Source: Massilia sp. Leaf139 (GTDB lineage Bacteria; Pseudomonadota; Gammaproteobacteria; Burkholderiales; Burkholderiaceae_D). From it: a stretch of DNA of 64,000 bases. The position numbers were made by a program, and so were the translations under genes. Below are positions 8,080-16,432 of this stretch, piece by piece. Within the stretch, counting starts at the first letter, position 1; the number at the start of each line of letters is the position of its first letter. The notes beneath the pieces were generated by a model, which saw nothing but the letters and a program-made list of their open reading frames with translations, was not told the origin of the DNA and ran no database searches. The DNA lies in the NCBI RefSeq assembly GCF_001424165.1, contig NZ_LMOJ01000012.1, forward strand, positions 310,863 through 374,862, read 5' to 3'.

Positions 8080-8508
8080 ATGCGCCACCTGCTCCTCATC
8101 CCCGTCGCCTGCATTACCCTCGCCGCCTGCGCTGGCGCGCCCGGCGTGCTGCCCTCGGCGGGGCCGTTCACGCTCGAACCGGGCGGGTCGGCCGAGGTCA
8201 TGCCCGGCCTCACGCTCAGCTTCGACGCCGCCGACGACAGCCGCTGCCCGCCCGGCGTGCGCTGCGTCTGGGCCGGCAAGCTGGTCTACCGCTTCAGCAT
8301 CCGCCAGGACGGCGCCGCCCTCGAGGAGTTCACCCTCTCGCCGGCACAGCCCGAGGCTGCACCGAAGGCGCTGAACGGGCGCCGTATCGTGCTCGACGCT
8401 GATGCCATTTCCGCGCCCGCCGCCGAAGGCAAGAGCGCGCGCCACCGCGCCATCCTCACCCTCACCCTCACCGCGCCCGATTCTTCCACCCCGCCCAAAA
8501 CTCCATGA
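8080..8508 (+). CDS. Predicted lipoprotein of unknown function
   Basis: This 142-residue protein has a lipoprotein signal peptide with lipobox LAAC (C17). The mature part contains SRCPPGVRCVWAGKL, a Cys-x5-Cys-x-Trp-Ala-Gly pattern seen in a group of small uncharacterised bacterial lipoproteins; the two Cys may form a disulphide. No enzymatic motif is visible. Its stop overlaps the start of the gamma-glutamyltransferase gene (ATGA at 8505-8508), so the two are co-translated and may share a role in the envelope. Function unknown. Confidence 0.8.
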   Translation: MRHLLLIPVACITLAACAGAPGVLPSAGPFTLEPGGSAEVMPGLTLSFDAADDSRCPPGVRCVWAGKLVYRFSIRQDGAALEEFTLSPAQPEAAPKALNGRRIVLDADAISAPAAEGKSARHRAILTLTLTAPDSSTPPKTP

Positions 8509-10262
8509 CCCGCACCGCGACCGCCCTCACCCTCTCCCTCACCATCATCCTCCACGCGCCGCTCGCGCTTGCCAAGACGCCGGTCGCCACCGGCAGCGGC
8601 GGCGCCGTCGCCACCATCAGCGAACAGGCCTCGCAATCGGCCATGAGCATCCTGAACAAGGGCGGCAATGCCATCGACGCCGCCGTCGCCGCCGCGGCCA
8701 CGCTGGGCGTGACCGACCCATTCAGCTGCGGCATCGGCGGCGGCGGCTTCATGGTGATTTATCTGGCCAAGGACAAGCGCGTGATCACGATCGACCACCG
8801 CGAAACGGCGCCGGCCGCCGTCACGCCGGCGGCCTTCCTGGAGAACGGCAAGGAGATCGATTTCGAGAAAGCGGTGGCGAGCGGCGCGGCCGTCGGCGTG
8901 CCGGGGACGGTGCGCGGCTGGCACGAGGCGCTGGAGCGCTACGGCACCATGCATTTCAAACAGGTGCTGGCGCCCGCCATCGACGTCGCCAACAAGGGTT
9001 TCAAGGTCAGTGGAATTTTTTCTCAACTGACGCGCGAAAATGAAAGGAAATTCCAGCAGTTCGCGACCACCAGCGCGCTGTATCTGCGGGACGGCAAGGC
9101 GGTCAAACCCGGCACCCTGCTGCGCAATCCGGACATGGCCAAGGCCTACCGCGAAATCGCCGCCCGCGGCCAGCGCGCCTTTTATGAAGGGCCGATGGCG
9201 CGTGCCATCGTCGACGCCGTCCAGCGCCCGCCGGTGGCCGCGGGCAGCAGCGTACGCGGCGGGAGCATGATGCTGGCCGACCTCGCCAACTACGAGGCGC
9301 GCATCCGCCAGCCGGTCGTCAGCACCTACCGCGGTTATGAACTGTATGGCATGCCGCTGCCGAGCAGCGGCGGCGTCACCGTCGCCGAAGCGCTGAACAT
9401 CCTCGAAGGCTACGATTTGAAAGCGATGCCGCGTGCGAACGCCGAGCACCTCTACCTGGAAGCGAGCCGCCTCGCCTTTGCCGACCGCAATGCCTATCTG
9501 GCCGATCCGGAATACGTCGATGCGCCGGTGGCGGGCCTGCTGTCGAAGCAATTCGCGGCCCAGCGCCGCAGCCAGATCGATACTAAACGCGCGGCGATGG
9601 AGGTGGCCGCCGGCGACCCCTACGCCTTCCAGCAGGATCCGAGTATCCCGCTGCGCCCGCAAGCGCGTCCGCAACGGGCGCTGGGCAAGGAGAGCGCGCA
9701 CACGACCCACTTCACCGTCTCCGACAAGGACGGCAATGTAGTCTCCTACACCTTCACCATCGAGTCCTGGGGCGGCAGCGGCATCGTGGTGCCGGGCTAC
9801 GGCTTCCTGCTCAACAACGAGATGACCGATTTCGATTTCTCGGGTCCGCGCCCGAACGTGCCGGAAGCCGGCAAGCGCCCACGCAGCAGCATGGCGCCGA
9901 CCATCGTCCTCAGGAACGGCAAGCCGGCCTTCACCATCGGCAGTCCGGGCGGTTCGACCATCATCACCACCGTGCTGCAAACCATCGTCAACCACGTCGA
10001 CTTCGGCATGCCGATGGATGCGGCGATCAATGCGCCGCGCCTGTCGCAGCGTAACGGCGCCCTTACCTCGGTCGAACCGGGGTTTGCCGGTTCAGGCCAG
10101 TCCAAGGCGCTGGAAGGATTCGGCCACGGATGGGAAACGCCGCCCGAGGAGATCGGCGCGGCGAATGCGATCGTCTTCAATCCCGACGGCACCGTGACGG
10201 CGGTGAGCGAAGGCCGGCGTCACGGGGTCGGCAGCGCGCTGGTGCAGAAACGCGCGCACTGA
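8505..10262 (+). CDS. ggt: Gamma-glutamyltransferase (glutathione hydrolase)
   Basis: This 585-residue periplasmic enzyme moves or hydrolyses the gamma-glutamyl group of glutathione. A signal peptide covers about 1-23. The protein matures by autocleavage before the nucleophile Thr in HTTHFTV (T400), giving large and small subunits. Substrate-binding features are R99 in DHRETAP and the small-subunit segment with GGSPGGSTI (GSPGG). Length and order fit the family, and no catalytic residue is missing. It is coupled to the upstream lipoprotein. In cells it lets glutathione serve as a source of cysteine and glutamate. Confidence 0.96.
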   Translation: MTRTATALTLSLTIILHAPLALAKTPVATGSGGAVATISEQASQSAMSILNKGGNAIDAAVAAAATLGVTDPFSCGIGGGGFMVIYLAKDKRVITIDHRETAPAAVTPAAFLENGKEIDFEKAVASGAAVGVPGTVRGWHEALERYGTMHFKQVLAPAIDVANKGFKVSGIFSQLTRENERKFQQFATTSALYLRDGKAVKPGTLLRNPDMAKAYREIAARGQRAFYEGPMARAIVDAVQRPPVAAGSSVRGGSMMLADLANYEARIRQPVVSTYRGYELYGMPLPSSGGVTVAEALNILEGYDLKAMPRANAEHLYLEASRLAFADRNAYLADPEYVDAPVAGLLSKQFAAQRRSQIDTKRAAMEVAAGDPYAFQQDPSIPLRPQARPQRALGKESAHTTHFTVSDKDGNVVSYTFTIESWGGSGIVVPGYGFLLNNEMTDFDFSGPRPNVPEAGKRPRSSMAPTIVLRNGKPAFTIGSPGGSTIITTVLQTIVNHVDFGMPMDAAINAPRLSQRNGALTSVEPGFAGSGQSKALEGFGHGWETPPEEIGAANAIVFNPDGTVTAVSEGRRHGVGSALVQKRAH

Positions 10263-10274
10263 GCGCGTTTGGGT

Positions 10275-11711
10275 TCAAGCCAGGCGCCCCACCGGAAAGG
10301 CGTGCGGCGCATCGGCCAGGGCGCGCCAGCGCCAGCCCGTCGCCAGCACGGCCAGCAGCACCGATACTAGCGCGGCCGTCGGCAGCAGCGGCGTGCCGAG
10401 GACGCGGCTGGCGACGAAGGCCGCCGCGAAGGAAACGGCCGTCGACGCTGCCAGCCCCAGGAACAGCCGCACGCCGCTACTGATGGCACTGACGCTGCGG
10501 CGGGCGTGGTCGCGCAGGGCCGATGCCAGCACCGGCAAGCTCAGGCAGCAGAAGCAGAGCTGACGCCAGAAGATGTCCGCCGAGGCGCCGGTGATGACGA
10601 GGATGCCCAGCATCAGCGCCGAGATGGCGATCCATTCGCCCATGACCGCGCCCAGCAGGCGGCGGTTGAACAGGCGGTTGAACGCAGCGGCGCCGCCAGG
10701 CAGTGCGGGCGCCAGCTTCACCAGGCTTTGTTCGCCGCGGGTGGTGTCGAGCCGCGCCAGGCGGCGTTCCTGATAGAACAGCAGGAGCAGCTGCGCCCAC
10801 GACACGCCGGTCCAGCTGCCTTGCGCGACGGCCTCGAGGATATCGGCGTTCGCCTGGTGGCGCAGCAGGAACATCACGACGGCCGCGCCGGCGAGGATCA
10901 GCGGTACCTGCACGGCAAGCTGCATCGGATGGGCGACCGGGCCCAGCACGTGCATCATCAGCGCGCCGCTGTCGCGCCGGGCGCTGGCGCGGCGCAAGAC
11001 CACGTTGTACACCGAGCGCGCCATCTCCTGGATACCCGGCTGGCGCGCCTGCCCGCCCATGGTGCGCCGCTCCAGCGCCCGCTTCTGCGCCGCGCGCAGT
11101 TTGAAATGGCGGTCGCCGCCAGGCGGGAACATGGTCTCGAGCGTCCAGGCGGCCACGGCCAGCAGCAGCAAGGTGGCAACCACAAGGCCCGGCGTCGTGG
11201 CGAGCAGCGCCAGCCACGCATCGGGAATCGCCCGGTTAAACACGGAGAGCATCGGGAAGCCGAACAGGAGCACCATGCCGGCACGATGGCCGCTCGCGAT
11301 CAGGCCGACCGCGATCAGCCAGAAGCCGACAAACAGGAAAGGCCAGCGCATCGGCAGCGTGGTGCCCGCGGCCAGCAAGGCGCTCACTGCCGCCGTCACC
11401 AGCCATGCCAGCGCCGTCAGCTGGATCAGGCGGCGGCGCATGCGCGGCACCAGGGCCGCATTCGCCGGGGTGTTGAGCCGGACGGCGGTCGGCACGAAAT
11501 ATCCTAGATAACCGATGGCCGGTACGGCGAAGGCAGCGCGCAGGCAATTGGCGAGCACTTCGAACGGATCGGAGGTCTTGACCCAGGCCAGCAAGCCGAA
11601 GACGAGCATGGCCAGCAGCGTCAGGCCGGCCAGCACGAGGTGCACGCGTCCCGGGCGGATGGTCAGCCCCGCGCGCCACAGCATGGCGAAATCGCGCAGT
11701 ACGGGCTTCAT
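10275..11711 (-). CDS. ABC transporter permease-like membrane protein
   Basis: This 478-residue hydrophobic protein has about ten predicted membrane helices in two halves and a soluble loop in the middle (about 200-250, rich in Arg). No family motif is recognised directly. Its start overlaps the end of the ATPase gene (ATGA at 11708-11711), the third gene of a GntR-ATPase-membrane protein operon. This arrangement is typical of YtrA-type exporters that respond to cell-wall-active compounds or envelope stress. Transport role is inferred from context; the substrate is unknown. Confidence 0.8.
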   Translation of the reverse strand: MKPVLRDFAMLWRAGLTIRPGRVHLVLAGLTLLAMLVFGLLAWVKTSDPFEVLANCLRAAFAVPAIGYLGYFVPTAVRLNTPANAALVPRMRRRLIQLTALAWLVTAAVSALLAAGTTLPMRWPFLFVGFWLIAVGLIASGHRAGMVLLFGFPMLSVFNRAIPDAWLALLATTPGLVVATLLLLAVAAWTLETMFPPGGDRHFKLRAAQKRALERRTMGGQARQPGIQEMARSVYNVVLRRASARRDSGALMMHVLGPVAHPMQLAVQVPLILAGAAVVMFLLRHQANADILEAVAQGSWTGVSWAQLLLLFYQERRLARLDTTRGEQSLVKLAPALPGGAAAFNRLFNRRLLGAVMGEWIAISALMLGILVITGASADIFWRQLCFCCLSLPVLASALRDHARRSVSAISSGVRLFLGLAASTAVSFAAAFVASRVLGTPLLPTAALVSVLLAVLATGWRWRALADAPHAFPVGRLA

Positions 11712-12577
11712 TGCGTCACCTCGATGAACAGGTCTTCCAGGCTCAGGCTCTCCACACGCACGCCGGGCTGGGCGCCGATCGTGCCGAGCGCCGCGCCCTG
11801 CGTGACCACGCTGACCGAGCCGTCACGCGAGCGCTGGCGGCGCAGTTCACCGGCCAGCTTCATGCCGTCGAGCACGGCGCCGGGGCCGACTACGCGGCGC
11901 GCGCCTTCCAGCAGTTCGTCGAGCTGGCCCTGCAGCGCGATCTTGCCATCCTTGAGGAAGGCGACGTCCAGCGCCACACGTTCGAGGTCGGACAGGATAT
12001 GGGTCGAGAACACCACCGTGGTGCCGTATTCGATGACGCCGTCGATCAGCTCGCGCAGGAAGTCGCGGCGGCCGACCGGATCGAGCGCGGAGACCGGCTC
12101 GTCGAGCACCAGCAGTTCCGGATCGGGCCCGAGCGCGCGAATGATCGACAGGCGCTGCTGCTCGCCGCCGGAAAGCTTGGCGATCGCCTTGTTCTGCATG
12201 AGCTGGTCGAAGCCCCAGCGCTCGAGCAGGCCGTTCACCTTGGCGTCGTTCCAGCGCGGGTACAGAGCCTTGAAGTAGGCCAGCATCTGGCGCGGCGTCA
12301 TCCAGTCGAACAGGTCGGATTTCTGCGGCACGTAGCCGATGCGGGCGCGGGTGGCATCCGACAGGTTGCGCACCTCCTCGCCGTAGATATGCACGCTGCC
12401 GGCGTCCAGTTCGCGCACCCCGAGCAGGCATTCGAGCAGGGTCGACTTGCCGGCGCCGTTGCGCCCCAACAGGCCGATCACCTGCCCCGGCATCACCTGC
12501 CAGTCGAGGCCATTCAATACGGGCGCGCTGTCGAACTTCTTGCTGATCGACGAAAGCTGGACGATCGGGGTGTTCAT
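11708..12577 (-). CDS. ABC transporter ATP-binding protein
   Basis: This 289-residue ATPase has Walker A GRNGAGKST (38-46), signature KLSGGEQQR, and Walker B LLVLDEPVSALDP. It powers the transporter formed with the downstream membrane protein. Its start overlaps the stop of the gntR gene (12574-12577) and its stop overlaps the next start, so the three genes are translationally coupled. The C-terminal 60 residues after the nucleotide-binding domain are variable, as in exporters of the YtrB/CcmA-like group. Confidence 0.93.
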   Translation of the reverse strand: MNTPIVQLSSISKKFDSAPVLNGLDWQVMPGQVIGLLGRNGAGKSTLLECLLGVRELDAGSVHIYGEEVRNLSDATRARIGYVPQKSDLFDWMTPRQMLAYFKALYPRWNDAKVNGLLERWGFDQLMQNKAIAKLSGGEQQRLSIIRALGPDPELLVLDEPVSALDPVGRRDFLRELIDGVIEYGTTVVFSTHILSDLERVALDVAFLKDGKIALQGQLDELLEGARRVVGPGAVLDGMKLAGELRRQRSRDGSVSVVTQGAALGTIGAQPGVRVESLSLEDLFIEVTQ

Positions 12578-12972
12578 GCTTGTTCCTTCAGGATGAGGGT
12601 GAAGAGGTTGAGGACGGTGTCGGGATCGAGTTCGAGCTGGCGCGCTTCCAGGGCCGCGCGTTCGAGCGTGGGCCGCAGCAGTTCGGCGCGCTCGGCGGCG
12701 CTGTGGCCGCTGGGCGCGCGTTCGGCCACGCTCATGCCCATGCCGCGCTTGCGGGTGAGCAGGCCTTCCATCTCGAGCAGGCTGTAAGCCTTGGAGACGG
12801 TCATCGGGTTCAGCGCCAGCGCCTGCGCCACTTCGCGCACGGAAGGCATGCCGTCGCCGGGCGCCATCTGGCCGGCGGCGATCAGGCGCCGCACCTGCTC
12901 GACGAGCTGGCGGTAGATCGGCTCGGGAGAGCCGGTGGTGATCGAAAACAGCTGGGCGGTGTGGGTGGCCAT
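12574..12972 (-). CDS. GntR-family regulator, YtrA-like
   Basis: This 132-residue protein carries a winged helix at about 15-85 (PIYRQLVEQVRRLIAAG, MPSVREVAQALALNPMTVSKAYSLLE) followed by a short helical tail of about 45 residues. The small effector domain is characteristic of the YtrA subfamily, whose members repress their own ABC-transporter operons. It is first in the operon. A 13-bp inverted repeat begins four bases upstream of the start codon and is the likely autoregulatory operator. Confidence 0.93.
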   Translation of the reverse strand: MATHTAQLFSITTGSPEPIYRQLVEQVRRLIAAGQMAPGDGMPSVREVAQALALNPMTVSKAYSLLEMEGLLTRKRGMGMSVAERAPSGHSAAERAELLRPTLERAALEARQLELDPDTVLNLFTLILKEQA

Positions 12973-12975
12973 GGC

Positions 12976-13007
12976 GTCTAGTGTATTAGTTGATTAATAC
13001 AGTAGAC
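12976..13007 (-). promoter_or_regulatory. Operator palindrome of the GntR-ABC operon
   Basis: The arms 12976-12988 and 12995-13007 are inverted repeats matching at 12 of 13 positions around a six-base spacer; the inner 7 bp (TGTATTA/TAATACA) are perfect. The site abuts the gntR start codon, so bound regulator would block transcription. The divergent hydrolase gene starts about 90 nt on the other side and might share control. Confidence 0.75.
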
Positions 13008-13096
13008 ACAATGTGTGGCGATGTCAACAAGAAAATCCGTTCTTGATACAGCCCATCAGGCGTATGCTATGGCGCAAACTACTCCGAGAGACGACC

Positions 13097-13981
13097 ATGA
13101 CCCGACTGACGGCAAACGATTTCGATCCCGAAGTACTGCAGCTGTTCGACGGCTACGTGCACGGGCGCCTGTCGCGCCGCGAATTCTTGTCCCGCGCCTC
13201 GCGTTATGCGGCCGGCGGCATGACGGCGGCGGGCCTGCTGGCGCAGCTGTCGCCGTCGTTTGCCGCGCCCCTGGTGCCCGCGTCCGACAGCCGCCTGACA
13301 ACGCGCTACCAGGACTTCCCTTCTCCGCAAGGCTACGGCACGGTGCGCGGCTACCTGGCCGTTCCCGCCAACGCCAAGGGCAAGCTGCCCGCGATCCTGG
13401 TCGTCCACGAAAACCGCGGCCTCAACCCGCACATCGAAGACGTCACGCGCCGCCTGGCGCTCGAAGGGTTTATCGCCTTCGCGCCCGACGCGCTGCATCC
13501 GCTGGGCGGCTATCCGGGCGACGAAGACAAGGCGCGCACCCTGTTCCAGACGCTCGATCAGGGCAAGTCGCGGGCCGACTTCGTCGCCGCGGCGGGCGCC
13601 CTGAAGGGACTGCCTCAATCGACCGGCAAGGTCGGCGTGGTCGGCTTCTGCTACGGCGGAGCGATTGCCAACTACCTGGCGACCGTCCTGCCCGACCTGG
13701 GCGCGGCGGTACCCTTCTACGGCAGCCAGCCGAACGCCGCCGAGGTGCCGAAGATCCGCGCGCCGTTGATGATCCACGACGCCGCCAAGGATGCGCGCAT
13801 TCTGGCCGGCTGGCCAGCCTACGAGGCGGCGCTCAAGGAACACAAAATCGACTACCAGCACTTCGTCTACGAAGGCGCCGAGCACGGCTTCAACAACGAC
13901 ACGACGCCGCGCTACGACGAGGCGGCGGCAAAGCTGGCCTGGGGGCGCACGGTGGCGTTCTTCAAGGCGAAGCTGGGGTAG
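13097..13981 (+). CDS. Dienelactone hydrolase family protein, Tat-exported
   Basis: This 294-residue alpha/beta hydrolase is of the carboxymethylenebutenolidase type. The Cys nucleophile lies in GFCYGG (C185), with D232 and H263 (EGAEHGF) completing the triad; E105 in HENRG is the conserved partner residue. The N-terminus carries a twin-arginine signal, SRREFLSRASR (R27-R28), set after about 25 residues, so it is probably folded before export. The ATG at 13097 has GAGAG upstream; longer in-frame starts lack a ribosome site and push the Tat motif further in. Substrates may be dienelactones or other small esters. Confidence 0.92.
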   Translation: MTRLTANDFDPEVLQLFDGYVHGRLSRREFLSRASRYAAGGMTAAGLLAQLSPSFAAPLVPASDSRLTTRYQDFPSPQGYGTVRGYLAVPANAKGKLPAILVVHENRGLNPHIEDVTRRLALEGFIAFAPDALHPLGGYPGDEDKARTLFQTLDQGKSRADFVAAAGALKGLPQSTGKVGVVGFCYGGAIANYLATVLPDLGAAVPFYGSQPNAAEVPKIRAPLMIHDAAKDARILAGWPAYEAALKEHKIDYQHFVYEGAEHGFNNDTTPRYDEAAAKLAWGRTVAFFKAKLG

Positions 13982-13994
13982 TGCGCAGGAAGAG

Positions 13995-14807
13995 TCAGCC
14001 GAGACGAACGCAGTTCGACATCTTGAACCAGTATTCTTTGCCGGCGCCGCCGTACCGGAAAACCACGAACTCCCCTGCCCGTACCGTTTTTCCCAGGAAG
14101 GGTGAATATTCGCTTTCCTGCGATGGTCTTCCGGTGCCGGTGCCGGGTTTGCCGGATGAATTCGCGCATTGATAGGCCTGTTGCGCCGGCGCTCCTTGTG
14201 GGGGACGGCCAGGAGCCCCGCCCGCTTTTCTGTGTGCGAATGGAAGTCTTTCGAGCGCTTCGGCTTGTTCGATGGCGTCGGCTTCCCTGGCGGCTTCAAG
14301 CTTGCTGTACCTTGTGCGTCCGTCGTAGCTTGTCCCGGTGACTCGTTCGTAGGTTTCGATGTCGTTGACATCGAATTCATCATCATCGTCCAGGTCAGCC
14401 GAGCGTTCACCGGCGTCTTCAGCGGAGAAGCGCTCTTCATCGACCGACGCCTCGACGTGCGCGATCGTCGGGGAAGCGGGCTCCGAACTACGTCCGGACA
14501 ATGCCAGGGTAATCGCCACGATGATCCCAACCGGTATCAGCGCCAACAGGGCTGCATACGGGGCGCCGGATCTGGGTGGTTTCGGCTGTGCCGGGGTTGA
14601 AACGTCCTTCTCGCTTTCCTCGCGCTTGAAGCCGAAGGTATTCATGAGCAAGGCAAGTACCAGCGTATGCGGCAAGGCCGCCGCCAGGCAATAGGGCGCG
14701 AAGCATGCCCCGAATACGAATACTTGATTGGCGATCAGGATAAGCAGCCAGACGATCATGAACCGCTTGGCGTTGTCGGCGGCCGACCGGAGAACTGTTT
14801 TGAACAT
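13995..14807 (-). CDS. Hypothetical membrane protein
   Basis: This 270-residue protein has hydrophobic segments at about 15-37 and 40-57 and a third at about 83-103. It continues with an acidic stretch (residues about 135-148, DLDDDDEFDVND) and a low-complexity Gly/Pro/Gln region. The C-terminal 55 residues, with two Cys, look like a small folded domain. No family is recognised. It converges with the hydrolase gene, ending 13 nt from it. Codon use is less GC-biased than in the neighbours, which fits an acquired or fast-evolving gene. Confidence 0.7.
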   Translation of the reverse strand: MFKTVLRSAADNAKRFMIVWLLILIANQVFVFGACFAPYCLAAALPHTLVLALLMNTFGFKREESEKDVSTPAQPKPPRSGAPYAALLALIPVGIIVAITLALSGRSSEPASPTIAHVEASVDEERFSAEDAGERSADLDDDDEFDVNDIETYERVTGTSYDGRTRYSKLEAAREADAIEQAEALERLPFAHRKAGGAPGRPPQGAPAQQAYQCANSSGKPGTGTGRPSQESEYSPFLGKTVRAGEFVVFRYGGAGKEYWFKMSNCVRLG

Positions 14808-14992
14808 GGAACTAGCGCGGTACTAAATACAATACGATAACAGTTTATTCCGCGCAGAAACTATCGAATTATTGCTTTCAAGGCGAGCGTTCTCGGGCTT
14901 CGCGTTCCAGTACTTCGAGCATCAGGCTGGCGGCCGCCCTGGGCTTTTCGCCCTCGTCATTAGGAAATTTTCTAGTGTGATGGTTCAAGCGT

Positions 14993-15412
14993 TTACGACG
15001 TACAGACTTCTCGAACCTTGATTGGGAGCCGCTTCCGTCTACCATTGTCGTTGACAATGGCGAAGCCTTCTTCCAAGACGATAGAGAGAGGTGCTCCCTC
15101 ATCCTCATGACTCATCACTTTCTGAGGAATAATTTTTATTCCTATTCCATGGCCGATGTAACGCCGGGGTTTGCCCGTGCTGACACTGCTGCCGCCCACT
15201 GGTTTGAGTTCAATCAATTTCCCGGACGAAGAGACAATGAGGCCCGCGGCTAACTCGTATCCTGTGAGGTGTCCCCTGCTCATGACTGTGCCATAGCAAG
15301 TCTTTGAATCCAGTCTGTCCATTGCAAGGTTACGGTTCATTGGTATATCAATTGCCCTTGCTGAATTGATAGCGAGGGGTATGCAGACCAGGCCAATCCA
15401 TCGATATTTCAT
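14993..15412 (-). CDS. Hypothetical secreted protein
   Basis: This 139-residue protein has a probable Sec signal peptide ending near NSARA. I chose the ATG at 15412 because AGGGA stands a few bases upstream and the signal peptide begins there. The mature part has Cys residues near both ends (CYGT and EVCTS) that could pair. No family is recognised. The region is clearly lower in GC than the rest of the window. The flanking gaps (14808-14992 and 15413-15627) show no gene. Coding status is likely but not certain. Confidence 0.55.
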   Translation of the reverse strand: MKYRWIGLVCIPLAINSARAIDIPMNRNLAMDRLDSKTCYGTVMSRGHLTGYELAAGLIVSSSGKLIELKPVGGSSVSTGKPRRYIGHGIGIKIIPQKVMSHEDEGAPLSIVLEEGFAIVNDNGRRKRLPIKVREVCTS

Positions 15413-15627
15413 ATCGTCCCTATAGCAATCACCGTCCAAGCGTCATTCTCGACCTGTGTTTTCCTATCCATTTCGAGACCATCGCTCCATCGGCCGTCCG
15501 GGCCGGGCGCTTCCGGTTTCGACCTGAAGCCCGCTGCGTCCGCTCCCGGCCGAAAGGGAACGGTTCGTAGGGCTCAGTGTCGGAGCTTGTCGCCATCAGG
15601 GCAATCACGCAGCCTTGTCAAACGCTC

Positions 15628-16371
15628 TTAAAGACCACCAGACGCGAGCCCGACCGTATAGTGCCCTTTCTCCGCCTTCGTCAGTACGAGAAGGTCGTAG
15701 GTTTTCAACATGTCCAACAAGCCGGAGTGTCCGTAAATGGCAGGTGTGAACGCGGGGTCGGTTCGCTTGAGATACTGGCCCAGCCCGCTCAAATGAACCT
15801 GGCCGTCGGTACTGGCACCCGCCAGTAGCGAAACGGCCTCGACCACGAACCTTGGCCGCCGCTTGACCGCTGACGTTCCGGATTTCTCCGGCAAGGGCTT
15901 GCTGCTGTCCTCGTTTGCCGGCGTCGCCTGCTCCGGAATCCACTCGAAGAACTGGTCGCTTGCATGGCGCAGCGCGTTGGGTGTCTTCGACTCGCCCACG
16001 ATCGCGACGCTCGCGCCACGTTCGCGCAGCTTGCGGCAGAGATAGGCGAAGTCGGAGTCGCTGGTGACGATGCAAAACTTCTCCGCGCGGCCGTCGAACA
16101 TCGCTTCGAGCGCATCGAGGGCCAGTGCGATATCCGAGGTGTTTTTTCCAGCCGCGTACTGGAACTGCAGGCATGGCGTGAACGCGCGCTCGACGAGCGC
16201 GTCCTGCCAGGTTCTCGCCAGCGTGGCGTGGTTGCCGTATCCGCGGCGAAGGACGACGCGGCCGAACTGGGACGACATGCGCAGCGCAAAATCCAGGATG
16301 TCCGGGCTGGCGTTGTCGCAGTCGACCAGGACTGCTACGCGTGCTTCCGTCATGGCGTGTGTCGTACTCAT
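15628..16371 (-). CDS. NYN-domain (PIN-like) putative RNase with C-terminal OST-HTH-like region
   Basis: This 247-residue protein contains a NYN domain of the LabA/DUF88 group (about 8-150). The acidic residues in VLVDCDNASPDI, the Asp in NTSDIALALDA and VTSDSDFAYLCRKLRERG form the expected metal-binding nuclease site. The C-terminal part (about 175-245) with GQVHLSGLGQYLKRTDPAF resembles the OST-HTH/LOTUS fold that binds RNA. Such proteins are predicted single-stranded or structured RNA nucleases. A second ATG six codons in is an equally good start. It stands alone between unrelated genes. Confidence 0.85.
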   Translation of the reverse strand: MSTTHAMTEARVAVLVDCDNASPDILDFALRMSSQFGRVVLRRGYGNHATLARTWQDALVERAFTPCLQFQYAAGKNTSDIALALDALEAMFDGRAEKFCIVTSDSDFAYLCRKLRERGASVAIVGESKTPNALRHASDQFFEWIPEQATPANEDSSKPLPEKSGTSAVKRRPRFVVEAVSLLAGASTDGQVHLSGLGQYLKRTDPAFTPAIYGHSGLLDMLKTYDLLVLTKAEKGHYTVGLASGGL

Positions 16372-16432
16372 GCGCGGGTGACCATGTGTGTTCCTTTATT
16401 TTCTCAGGCCGGAATCAATGGATTCTCGACAG

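Noticed and set aside
8286..9995. 569-codon minus-strand open frame over ggt
   Set aside because: The gamma-glutamyltransferase on the plus strand is complete, and the antisense product has biased composition.
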